Assembly: GCF_033439725.1 (NCBI RefSeq)
Contig: NW_026944384.1
Coordinates: 2,232,001 to 2,296,000 of the forward strand
DNA length: 64,000 nucleotides
Source of the DNA: Neurospora tetraspora
Lineage: Eukaryota; Ascomycota; Sordariomycetes; Sordariales; Sordariaceae
Reading direction: 5' to 3'
Shown: positions 36,487-48,980 of the stretch, one piece after another
How the letters are laid out: each line of letters starts with the position of its first letter
Position numbering within the stretch: position 1 is the first letter of the stretch
Notes under the pieces: generated by a model
Database searches by the model: none
Seen by the model: only the letters and a program-made list of their open reading frames with translations
Told to the model about the DNA's origin: nothing
Program-made: the position numbers and the translations under genes

Positions 36487-38279
36487 ATTGGCCATACGCT
36501 TAACCCCGCCCTGGAGAGACTTAGAAGAAGGCGCGTATAATAATTCTTTATACTATTATATATAATCTATATTTTATTTAAAATTTAATATAAGGGCATT
36601 ATTTTATTCGCTGGATTGAATTGAGTCGATTAATATTAGTTATATCAATTTTGGAATTGAAATAAAAGAATTATTAATATTATAGTATCAACTATTTGTA
36701 TAGGGTTAGGGTTTGAATTCTACGGTTGTAGGTTTATATTATTATATTTGCCCTATATTTAAGATTTGGCGGGCGAGCTAGAGCCTATATTTATTGGATT
36801 TTTATTGCCCAACCTAGCCTAGCCTAGCCTAGCCTAATCTAGCCTAATAGAGGGTAATTAGATTGGCTATTTTTTTAATTTAGCGAAATTTTTCTAATTT
36901 TACGATTTTTCATATTTAATACGGTAAAACCCCTATATCTCCTAATAATAATAATAACGCGTGAAATTAATACGATTGTAAATTACGATATAGTTTTTCA
37001 ACTACGATACGTACAAATGCGACGATAAGAGTAATAGAATTGTATTAACGAGAATTATTAAATGGTATAAAAATATTACGATTTTTCTTAAAGAATTAAG
37101 AGGGTATAAAATTAATTTAGGTTATTAGGCACTACGTTCTCCTCCTTCCTCTCCTCCTCCTCCCTCTCCTTATCTTTTTTTTCGATGAAGAATAGTTCGT
37201 TATTGAATACTATCTTTACGAATAAGAACCTCCCCGGCGGTATATTAGTAAAGAGGCGCGCTATTTCCTTATTTTTCTATAGTCTTCTAATAAAATTATA
37301 TTTATTTCCCTTCTATATACGATAGTAAAAGGATTCGTTTATTAGTACCCGGACGAATATTTTTAGGTAGTAGCTATATTTAATTGGATTCGCCGGTATA
37401 ATAATAGGGGGTATAGCGGTAGAAGGATTGGCTATAATAATAGATAGAGACGACGACGGCAGTTGAAGGATATTTTAGGATAAATACTTCTATATACTAA
37501 AAATAGAATTAGCTAATTTAATTATACTATTAGCGGTGGTCAATTTTTTCTTTACAATTAGCCGTATGTAAAGAAGCGCTTCTTCGCTATTAGAGCTTAT
37601 AAAATCTCTTATTAAATCCCTCTTCTTCTTCGCCTTCCCCTTTCCTTTACTTTTACCTTTTCTCATTAAAATAGTAATAGTATCATTAATATTACGTTCC
37701 TTAATATCCTGCCCTTCTAATTATTACTATAACCGGTCCTCTAATTGAATAATATACTTACTAATTACCTAATCGATAGTAAAAATTATAGTATATTCCT
37801 TATAATATTTAAGGGCAGTTATTTTTAATTACTTTACCCTTGGTAGTTTACTTTTGAGGAAGGAAGCCTAAATATTATTATCCGCCTTAAATCGACCGGT
37901 TGATTCGTTAAAGATTACCTTAATTCTTTAAAAAAATTCGGTCTATAGGCGGTAATTATCTTCATAGGAATTCTATCAATTACGTAACTATTTAACATCT
38001 TAATTAATCGTTAGCTATTTAATAATAAATTTGCTGGCTATTTTAACGAGGGCTACTCTTAATTAATTAACGATTTCAATATAAAATTTCCCCTTCTTAA
38101 TATATTTAGCGAGGGTAATCATAAATATTTGCTTTTAAGTATTAATTTATTAAGGGGACGCCTTATTATTAGAATTAGGTTTAGAGGTAAAAGTAATTAG
38201 TAATTAAGTATTAAGGGGAGGTATTATTAACTATGGCCGTATAATAGAGATATTAAGGAACGGGTTATTATTATTGATT
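36487..38279. other. AT-rich sequence with a minus-strand coding remnant
   Basis: A five-base tandem repeat (AGCCT unit) lies at about 36812-36848. From about 38280 down to 37130 the minus strand can be read as a broken frame with long Lys- and Glu-rich segments (for example RKGKSKGKGKAKKK). PIF elements carry a second, Myb-like gene, often opposite to the transposase; this remnant could be that gene, but no Myb motif is visible. It is cut by the gypsy LTR at 38280. Confidence 0.35.
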
Positions 38280-39025
38280 TGGGGTGGTATGCCTTATGAT
38301 TTTTGCGCTGATTTTTTTCACGATTTTTCTGCAATGCATTTTGTTTAGAAGCATAGTTACAAGACTGGAAGGAACTAATTAACTAACATTAATTAGGGAT
38401 TATAGGAAAGACTAGGAAATTAATAAATTACTAATCGTATAAATTATTTAAATAGATAATTACTTATCTATAATTGAGAGATAAAATTAAATAAACTATC
38501 GATAGAAAAAGAAGATTAATAGAAGAAGAATGGAAGGATAGGAGGATAATAAAAAAACAAAGGGATCAACACCAAGAAAAAAATCATCAGAAAAATAACA
38601 ACAAGAAAGCAATAATACTCTTTTTTCAAATATACTCTAATATACTTTGGTTAAATGCTTTAAATCGCTTCTCATTATTTCTTTACGTAAAATATTTAAT
38701 TAATTATCTTATTAATAATTGAGCGTTTCTTGATCCTTTATTTATTATTAACGAAAGAGGTCACCTTCATTCGTTAATTATCGAGTAGTAAGTTTTATAT
38801 TTATTTATTCTTTAGATTCTAAAATTATTTATAACTTATTCGTTTATTCTCTTTAACCTTCTTCTCTCTAAACTTCAAACTTTAACCTTTCTATCTACTA
38901 ACTACTTCGTCCACTTGAATTATAACTTCTAATAGTATAACCCTGATTAATTATTTATAATAAGTTTTTATTATAGTATATAATTGTTTTTATATTGAAT
39001 TATTATATTGTTTTAACCTATTTCA
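38280..39025 (+). repeat. 5' LTR of the gypsy element
   Basis: About 746 bp, beginning TGGGGTGGTATGCC and ending CCTATTTCA. It matches 55669-56421 along its length, for example the segment with TTCAAATATACTCTAATATA. Confidence 0.9.
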
Positions 39026-42000
39026 AATTAGTAATAAGGACGAAATAAGTTACAAATTTATTATTAAACTAGCGGAAACGGAAATAGGAAGCTTATAGCT
39101 AGAATTTCCCATCCTCGTTAAGGTTTACTTATTTTTTAAGAATGTTAATTAATCATTTATTTTAAACCTATATTAAAATCGTTAAATGGGAAGAACGACG
39201 AAAACTTTAGGACTAATTATACGATAATTCCGGGGCCTTCGATAATACTGATATTTAATTACTTTAATAACCGTACTAAATCGTCGACGTTATAATAGAA
39301 CGGACGCAATTAAAAAGTAGTAACTATTTAAGTATAATGATAATAATATAATAAAAAAGAACGACCGAACGCAATTAAATATAAATACGGACGATAAATT
39401 AAATACGATAATTATAACAATTACGACCGTTCGTATAATAAGAATAGTTCAATAATTGAATAATTAATTAAAAGACGAACGTTAAATAGTATTTAAGGTA
39501 ACGAGCTCCTAAATAACGTTTATAACTTCTACTCTAAAACGCGAAATCAAATAAAGTTTAATCTACCTTTTTTGCAAGTATATAATTGATTATCCTTATA
39601 ATAAAGCACTCCTATAAAGTATTTCTACCGAACTTTTTCTTTAGGAAATATACTATTGGTTACGATTAATAATTTTTTATTTCCTAATAATATTTATTAT
39701 TACGGCTAAAGAAGAATATAGAAATATAATCGGATAGTATAATCCTTATCAAAAAGTATTATATTAATCGCTTCCGTAATATAGATAATAATAAAGGAAA
39801 AAGCCACTTCAAAATAATTATAGTAATTTCCGAGAAAAATACTAAGAAAGAACGTTACGATATTCCTTTTGCTAGAGGGAAATTAAAGAAGAGATATTTA
39901 AAAAGAAAGAATATTAATGTTAATTAATTAAAACAGTATATTAATACTAACGAGAGAATTAAAAGATAAAAAGCTTACGATCTTATAATAATCGTTAGTA
40001 AGAAGAAAAAGGGGGAAATATAAATAGTAGCGACGATAATATTTTAGGAATTTTATTTACTAATCTTAATTTTAATACTTCTAATTAAGAACTAACATCT
40101 AAATTACTTTCCTCTACTTCCTTTACTTTTTTTACCCTTAGTATTTCCTTTACTTCCTTTACCTCCCTCTTCTCTATTATTACCCTTATTACCTCCTTTA
40201 CTACTACTATTATTACCCTTATATATACTCGAATCTACCTTGTTCTACTTCCTGGCATTTAATTAACCTATTATATTTAATTAAGATTAGGTACTTAATT
40301 AAATACGGTTACTCTCTTTATTTCCGTTAGGATCTTTACGATCTATTTCATATTTTAATAGGAATTTAAATAATTTACAATTTTACCTTCTTTACCCTAT
40401 AATAAAGCTAACGGATACTTTCTATTCTACAACGAATAACGATAAGAAAACTCCTAGTAATACTCCGCTAAATTCTAAAAAATTATATCCTTAAGGATTT
40501 ACTTATTAAAAGCCTATTTCGAATATTAATCGCCAAATTTTTAATTACTACCTTTATAATCGGCTACGTATTATCTAATTAAACGAAATTTAACGTATAA
40601 TACTAATAATATACTAATCACATTACAGGAATTTACTAGGAAATCGTTCGTACTCTTAACGATAACGATAAATTTAGCTAAGAGCGGTACTACAAGTAAT
40701 TAAAATAAGAATTCTTTATTCTAAACCCTAAATAAACCGATTCGAAAATTATATTGTTAAAAATCTTTTATAATAAGCTAATCTTTTACTAGAAATTAAA
40801 TATTATTAATACTATATTTTCATACTCTATTCTTCTATTCAAATAATCTGGTAAAGAGAAAAAATATATAAAATCACTCGCAATTAGAAATGTCTACCGC
40901 AAACTAAATAAGAAAACATAGTAAATAATTATAAATTATATTAATTTTAAGGAAGACCTTTACAAAATAACGTAATTCAAATTTAGTATATAAGTTACTA
41001 AAGTAATTATTAAACTATTTAATAAAAAAGTGGAGGATACGATAATAGATTTATTTTATAATAATTCTTCTAACGACGAGCGAATTATTATAATTAAATT
41101 AAAGAAAAAGAAGAAAAGCAATTCGATACGGAAAGTTCGCCTTAATAACGGATTAAATAGTAACTCTAATAAAATCGTTAAGAAAATCAAGGCTACAATA
41201 AAGGAAATAAAACCTTTACCGGTCAACCTTAATAACGTAACTAATAAATCCGATATCGAATAAATTACCGAATAAATAAAGGATTTAGCATTAAAAGTAT
41301 CAGTTATTAACGAAAAGATTAATATATAGTAAAAGCCGGAAAATTATTAGACCAACTTTAGCGCCGTTAATAATACTTTAGTTAGTACTAATAATTTTTA
41401 TGATAATACCTTTAGTTTAATTTAAGGTAGAGGATTCGGACGAAGAGGGAAGAATATATTAGGGCAAAGTCGGAACGGTAACTATAAGCGCCAATACTAT
41501 TAGTATAGTAATAAATTTTTTTTAATACGTCTATTAAAAAATAATTATTAATTATTAAATTTACAAATTAGTAACTTATCAACTTAAGAATATTTAAATT
41601 ACAATTTAAATTATAATTACTATTAATAATAAGAACGAAACCTCTAATTATATTCCGAACGAATTAATAATTTAAATTAATAAATAAAGAAGGCTTAGTA
41701 TTTTAATTTGATTATAGATAGCTATTTATAGTAAAATAATTAATTATAAAGCCTTATTCGATTAGTAGGAAAAAGATATTTGGATACCTCGTATAAAAGC
41801 TAAATTCGAACTAACTTTCAACCTTCTCCTAAACGACGCCCGAACTATATAGGAGAAAAAGAAAAAAGGCACGGAATATTAAACTAATATATTTAATACT
41901 AATATTATAAATTATTTTTATTATTAAAATAATTCTAATATTAGATAATTAATTTATTAAAAGAGTGAGGGAGAATGAGAAGTAATTTCAATTCGTCAGT

Positions 42001-42700
42001 TATCAATTACGCTACCTAATAATATATATTTTTACTTCGTAGGTACGTATTAAATTACCAAGGGTAATATTAATTTATATATTCTTAATTAAATACTTAA
42101 TTTTAGTAAGCTTACCGAAAACGAAAGTGAAATTATAAACGAATTTTCGATCGAATTAGCAAATTCGCCAAATTCTATTAAAATAGAGACATCGGATTCC
42201 GTCGGGATAGAAATACTTAGCAATAGTAATATTTAATTGCCTGCTGAATATTATAATAAGCTATTTAATTATTAGACTATAAAACTATATATAAAGGATC
42301 CTACCTTTAAGAAGGAATTAGAAAATATAATTATTAAAATGCGCTAAAAGGAAAAATAGTTGGTTAAAATTAGAACATCCTTAGAAAGGAGAATGAACGA
42401 ACAAATATTATATTTTAATTAATTAATTTAATATTACGATCCGAAATAAAACGATAAAAAGGATAATATAACGGAAGAAGAGATAGGGAAGAAGAAAGAA
42501 GCCTTAATTATTTTAATCAGCGAAGCTTCTTTTCCTAATTGAAGCGCTAAACGCCTTCGTACGTCCGAAGATATTAATGATAATAAAGCGATATTTAATA
42601 ATTACTCTCGTTTCAATTTCTAAAAAACGTTTACTATACTACCGGTACTTCCGCCTCGAACCCTAAATAATAACCGTAAAATTATAATAGAAGATAAGCT
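39026..42700 (+). pseudogene. Gypsy Gag-region relic
   Basis: AT-rich plus-strand coding remnant. An open stretch of 77 codons (41030-41263) contains IDLFYNNSSNDERI followed by a Lys-rich run and RKVRLNNG, which looks like an intact piece of a Gag-type protein. Elsewhere stops are frequent and the frame is lost. Gag would have packaged the element RNA. The position directly after the 5' LTR supports the call. Confidence 0.5.
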
Positions 42701-45459
42701 GACTAATTTATTAACCCCTAATTCTAATAAGGAAAATATACTATTTAAAAAGAATTAAACTATACGAACCCTTATTGAATTAAAATATAAGGACGGTAAA
42801 CCGATAAAACTTATCGATCCTTAAAAATTTATTAATAAAGTAATTAAGATTTTAAAAGATCAATTTCCTATATTTAAAAAGGTAATAAGAATTCGTATCC
42901 CAACTACGTTTAGGGATTTATATAAAATAGATCCGTACTTCGTATTAATTATAATTATAATAATTAAATATAATATGGGCTTAAATAAGGATATCGCTAT
43001 CGTTTCCTACTAAGGAAGTACGACGGCTAATTAATTGGAAGAGGCGAACCGGATAATCTCTATACTAAGCGAAAATATATAAACAAATTTAATTATGATA
43101 AACGAATTAATACATATATTTAATTAACGATAACTTCGTATTAATATATATTATTTTAATTAAGTAAGAGATAGGAGTACGGAATTCCTTCGCCAAAATA
43201 TAATAAAACCTATCCTATTATATATAGCTAGAAAGATCACCGCTAAGCAATTACGAGTTTATTTAATTCAATTCAACTATCCCTTAATATTAGGACTAGC
43301 TATTAGGGTTTTAATTTTACTAATTTTATTTATATCTTTATACTCGAATAGATAAAAAACTAAGGTATTATTAAATATAAATACTAAGGTAAATACTATT
43401 ATTTAAAATATGGTAATTTATTACGGATTAATTATTATTCCTACTATAATGTTGAATATTAATAATAATAGAAGTAAAAAAGGCTTTATAAGGGAATATT
43501 ATACGAAAATTTGATTAGTTAATTAATTAAAGAATATATATTTCTTTGTTACTATAATAGAATTATTATATTATAGTATAATTCTTAACTAACCTTTTTT
43601 TTAAAGATACTTACGTTAATTTTAATTATTCCCTAACTAGGATTGAGATAATTAATATTAGGATAGACGATATTTTAATAAAAGCTGCTTTCGTATTTAG
43701 ATAGAGAATTAATTTAAGTGTATTCTTATATATTTTATAGGAAGAGGCCGAGTGGCTATCTCCCGTAGAGAAATTCGCTAATTGTTTTGGAGTTATACTA
43801 AGTAAATATTAGCCAACTCTAAATTAATATAATAGAAAAGCGAGCGATGGAATTTTTGGATGGGTAGAAAATGAAATAATTAATTAATTATTCGAATAAT
43901 ATTATTATACGAAGGAGAAATTTTAATAACTAAAGAAATTATTCTTAAGTATTATTCGAAAACTCTTAAAAAATAAATAACTTAAGGAGGATGAATTAGA
44001 AAGGTATTTATTTAAAAGGAATAAAAGAAATAGAGAAGATAATACGAATAATTTAATATTAGGCGTTTTAAGAGTAAAATATAAATCTTTAAACGATTTT
44101 CCTTTTAATCGACGATAAAAGTGAGTTTTATTAAAAGTTTATAAGAATTAAATTTTAGAATTTTTACGTTTTTATATTATTCTATAACGTTTAATATCGG
44201 TTAGGAAAATGAATGCGGGATTAATTACGTTTATTTCTATACCTTCCGGGACGATTAGTTAATTATCTCCTAAAAAGACGCCAAATTTAAAGACCTTTAC
44301 TATTTATATTATATATAAGAAGAAAAAGTAGAAAGTTATACTAATTAATAATATGCCTTTTAATAGGTTAAAACCGGAAGGAAATTCTAAATGGAAAGTT
44401 AAGCGTTTTACTACCCGATAAAAAAGGATTAATAAGAGGAGGAAAACCTACCCTTCTTCTTAAGATAACGTAATTACCCTTCGCTTTTCCGAGATAGAGG
44501 GAAGTAAACGTTTAATTCTAGAACGTTTTCAAATTATATTAGAAGGCGTTTAAAGTACTTTGAATCCCGAAGAATGGGACTTTTTTATTTATATATTGAA
44601 AAATCGAAAAATTGCTTTAGTTTAGGACTTTAATTATATTGGGAAAATCGAACCAAATATTTTCCTACTATAAAAAATCTATACTATCCTTTATACCACT
44701 TAATAGAGTAAATTAATTCCTATACTAAAGGCTAATTATAATAAGATTTACAAGTTTTTAAAAAATAAGATTAAGCGTAGAACTTTAGAGGAAAATTATA
44801 CGGCCTACCGAAATAATTAGTTTTTAATAATTAAGAAAGATAGTAGCCTACGTTTGATTAATAATGTATAAAAGATTAATGCGGTTATACTTCGTAATTC
44901 TAATATCCTTCCCGGTTATAAAGAATTTAGTAAAGAGTTTAGAGGCTATAAAATATTATTATTATTTAATTTATATTCCGGGTATAATTAAATTAAATTT
45001 AAGGAAAAGAGCTGGGATTTTACGACTTTCTAAAATCCTTTAGGGTTTTTCCAATATACTATATTACTTTAAGGAGAGATAAATTCGGTTGCCTAATTTA
45101 TATGTAGTATAATAAGGACTTTTTATAATTTAATACCCTAAATTTATCGACCTTACTTAAATGAATTTATATTAAATTAATTATTATAAATTATAATAAG
45201 GAAGAAGTTAAATTTAGGATGAGGAAATACGTTTTATGTATTTTATAAATATTAATAGGATATTTACTAATATTAAATTAAGTAATATAATAATAGCGGC
45301 CGAAAAGTCCCGATAGTATTAATTAGAAATTATTTTAGTAAGTTACTTTTATTTAGAAAATAGTCGATAACTAGTATTTAAAAAGGTATTTAAAATTATA
45401 ATTTAGAAGTATTAAAAATATATTAAGAATAAAGGAAAAGAGTTTTAATAATTAAAAGT

Positions 45460-45545
45460 TAGGGGGATAGCTCAGTTGGGAAGATCTAGGCTTAGTTTCC
45501 TTTGGTTTTATCCGAAAGGTCGTGGGTTCGAATCCTACTCCCCTA
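45460..45545 (+). tRNA. tRNA-like sequence, probably the SINE head
   Basis: It contains an A-box-like TAGCTCAGTTGGG and a B-box GGTTCGAATCC. The acceptor arms pair (TAGGGGG with TCCCCTA) and the T-arm GTGGG/CCTAC pairs with one wobble. The D-arm and anticodon arm pair poorly and the anticodon arm is long, so the anticodon cannot be called. More likely a SINE promoter region than a working tRNA gene. Confidence 0.5.
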
Positions 45546-46196
45546 TCTTCCATCCGGTCTTGGTTTTTCGGGTTCTTCTAAGACCGGCCTCGAAATTTCT
45601 CCCCCACCCGAAGCACGTAGCTAAACTTATAAGGCTCTCCTTAATCTAAAATCCTAGGATAAAGCAATTTAGCGCTTGAAAATCTCTTCTTCGACGGGGC
45701 TCCGTTACTCCTCTACCGCGAAAGTAGATTTTAAATCGAATTCTCCACCCCTCGAAAAGCAATTACCTCGTCCGATAATACAATAACTATCCGCCTAATT
45801 AGCGTACAATTCCTTAATAGTAAGCAGGGTAATACTTATTTCTCGCCTCTACTAACCGGGGCCTTCGGGCCGACTAAGAAAAAAAGTACGATAACGAAAT
45901 TCGTAAGACCCTTTTGCCTTCCCCCTCCCCGAGGCGGTACCCCAATAATAAGACGTATTTGGTTAACGATAAGGACTTAGGGTAGGGGTAGAGGGGCTGA
46001 GAGAATTGGAGGAAATCGGAAGGAAGGCTTAGAAAAATGAATGAAGATAAATATTAGATATAAAGACGCGGGAGGTTTTTATCCAGTATTCGGCAGCGGA
46101 TATATGGTTTTTTCGCCCGGGTTTAAACGACGAAGGACCGCATGCCTAAAATGGGCGACTAGTTAGATTAGACAGTCAAGCGTGAATAAGATTATT
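45461..46196 (+). mobile_element. SINE-like insertion with a tRNA-derived head
   Basis: A 736-bp block is flanked by 13-bp direct repeats, ATAATTAAAAGTT (45448-45460) and ATAATTGAAAGTT (46197-46209), differing by one G/A change. Removing the block and one repeat copy restores the reverse transcriptase reading (to VFLGIVGYYRV) in register, so this is a true insertion. The head is tRNA-like with A and B box sequences; the rest is richer in G and C than its surroundings and has no long ORF. A target duplication of this length and a tRNA head are typical of SINEs mobilised by a LINE. No A-rich tail is seen, and 736 bp is long for a SINE. Confidence 0.75.
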
Positions 46197-46769
46197 ATAA
46201 TTGAAAGTTTTTCTAGGAATTGTAGGGTATTATAGAGTTTAAATTAAGGATTTTAAATTAATCGCCTTACCTCTTTATACTTTAATAAAGAAGGGAATAA
46301 AATAGTAATAGATGGAAAATAAATAGTTCGCTATAGAATACCTATAATATAAAGTTACTTCGGCGCCCTACTTAGCCTCAATCGTTTATAACGATTTGTA
46401 GTATAGATAAATCTTTCTTGTCGTCGATATATTATTCATAGGTTAGGGTATAGTTCTTTAAATAAATAGGACTTAATAAATTAAAATACCCTTACTAATT
46501 CCTCACTAATTCGAAAGTGGAATTTACTCCGATATAGAAAAATAATATAATATTATTAAAAGAAAGCTTTGGGGCCTTCTTTATACCATAAAAAGAATAA
46601 AGAAATATGTTTTTAATATTTAATTTATTATTGAAATAAGTATTTAAATTATAATTTACTAATTAAAGGGTATTATTAATAATATTCTTAAAACACCAAT
46701 TATATATTAGATTGCTTAGATTTGTTTATTCGATTTCGAAATTAAATATATTCTAAGAAAACAGAACGT

Positions 46770-47000
46770 TGTAGCTATAAGGAGCTAGCGCTTAGAGGTC
46801 GAGCCTAGCTACAAGCCAGAGCTATGGACCTTTAATAGGGCCTGTAGACCCGCTTACTTGCCTACCCCCTAATTGGCCAGGCTTCTAGTATATAAGTGTC
46901 CTTCTAGCCCAGCCGGGCTTACAGGACCTCTTCTTCCCCTTTATTAACAATTTCAAACTTTATTCCATCCCTATTGCCGTACATACTTAGTAGACCTGTA
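46770..47000 (+). repeat. 5' LTR of the nested element
   Basis: About 231 bp starting TGTAGCTATAAGG. It contains TATATAAGTG (about 46890), a possible TATA box. It retains more G and C than its partner. Confidence 0.85.
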
Positions 47001-48750
47001 ATATATTATTAACCCTCTTCTTTAATACCCTCTAAACCTTTCTATTCGTTTATATAAGAGAGCTACGACCGTCTGTATGATTTCTTAACCGTATTCAACT
47101 TTTTCGTTTTCTTTACTCCACTATAGCTTCCATCCCCTAGGCCTAGATTGCTAGCGAAAGGTAATAATTCGTTATAGCCATTTAATCCTTAGTCGACTAA
47201 ATAATTAAATTTAAAGCTTCCCAATCTATAGTTATTCCCCTCGCTATAACGTCTCCTTACTAACTTAAGCTAATTTTTCTCTATTTAATTAAATTTTCTA
47301 GGGAGGGTTCAAATTTCGATGCCTAGCTCTATACCGCCGAGGTAAAACTCTATATTAATAATTTAACTATTAGTAATTTAGAGGCCCAATTTTATTATTT
47401 CTATTCTAACCTTTTACCCTTTATTTAGAAGACCCTTCTTTCTTTTACCCGATAGCTAATGAACCGTTTACTAGCGAAATTACTATAGAAATTCTACTAA
47501 TCCTACGGCGAGACGAATTCCGATAAACGTATAGCTTAAGAATTCTTCGAAACCTTATAGGCTCGAAATGAAATAATTAAAATATTCCTCTTCCGTTTTA
47601 ACGAAGTCCTCGACCGAACTTAAAGTAACTAAATAAACAATTTAAAGTAGACCTTTCTTATAAATAACTTGAATAAAAAGTAGTAAATAAAGTTAAAGGA
47701 AAAGATAAACGTTCTAAAGGGCTTCAAAATTCTATAAAAATATTTCTAATATTTTAATAGTAATAATTATTTAGGGAATACTATAAATGCCAGGGACTCT
47801 ATATAAATTAATATTGCAAGGATGTTTAAAGCTATAAGACGTAGTAATTTATTTAGAGCTTTTAATTCCGATTTTGAAATTATCCTTAAATAATAAAAAC
47901 GTTGGAAGAAAGAGAATTACTATATAGGCTATAATTCCTAAGCGTACTAAATAAGGGAATACTCTATTAATAAAAATAAAGGTAAGGGTAAAGCCGCTAT
48001 ATGGTTATATAGTATATTTGTTAAACCGGTTGGGGATTTTAACGATAACGAAATTTACGATAATTACGAATAGAAATTGCCTAAAGAGGTTAAAAGTCGG
48101 CCCGTAAATACTATAGCTAAGAAAGGGTTAAATATTATATATAATATACCGCTCGTTAGGGGGGCCGGCTAATTTAAACCCGGCCTTGTGGGTTCCTTAG
48201 ATTTAATTAATAATTTTATAATAATTGATATAGGGTTATAATAAATTATAGTATATAGTTACAACCGTTACGAAGAGAAGTCGTTTAATTATTACCCTAT
48301 AGGTATAAATAGTAAAAACTATACTAAATTATTCTACTAAGGTTTCGTTACCTACTTAAGGAGATTGCGGACTATCGACCAGATAGTATAATTACTAGCA
48401 ATATTCTAAGTAGGATAGATAGGACGAAGGTTTGTACGGGTAGATAAGATTAAACTATATATAGTAGTCTAACCGCGTACGCGTACAATATAAGTAGTAA
48501 AGTTAATAATTTTTAGGGACTTAATTTTTATAATAGGTATATAATATACGTATAGATTCTACGCTAGTTATAAAGGTTTAGTTATTTATATTATTTTATT
48601 ATTGTACTCTACTCGTTTAAGGTATTTAGTTTAGGAGTGTTTAATGGAAATTTTGCGGTATAAATGGGAGGCCGCTTATTAAATTCTAGGGATATTTCTT
48701 TATATATAATAATTTTAATTATTATTCTTATACGTAAGGGGGAATTGGGG

Positions 48751-48980
48751 GGTAATATAAGGGGCTAACGCCTAGAGGTCGAACCTAACTATAAGCTAGA
48801 ATTATAGACTTTTAATGGGGCTTATAGACCTGCTTACTTGCCTGCCCCTTAATTAGCCAGGCTTCCAATATATAAGTGTCCTTCTAGCCTAGCCGGGCTT
48901 GTAGGACCTCTTCTTCCCCTTTATTAACAATCTCAAGCTCTATTCCACTCCTACTGCCGTACACACCTAGTAGACCCGTA
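48751..48980 (+). repeat. 3' LTR of the nested element
   Basis: About 230 bp. In its first 100 bases it has many A or T residues where the partner has G or C, but further along it keeps some C or G that the partner lost. Both copies have thus been mutated at different sites. Confidence 0.85.

Larger units (their letters stand above)
46770..48980 (+). mobile_element. Small LTR element nested in the gypsy pol gene
   Basis: Two direct repeats of about 230 bp (46770-47000 and 48751-48980) enclose 1.75 kb. A polypurine tract (AAGGGGGAATTGGGGGG) lies directly before the right repeat, giving plus-strand orientation. The insertion splits the gypsy reading between the RNase H end and the VADxLSR block. 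Only a broken, possibly Gag-like frame is visible inside; no reverse transcriptase was found and the size leaves no room for a full pol. It is therefore a non-autonomous LTR element. Boundaries are good to about five bases and the target duplication is unclear. Confidence 0.82.
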
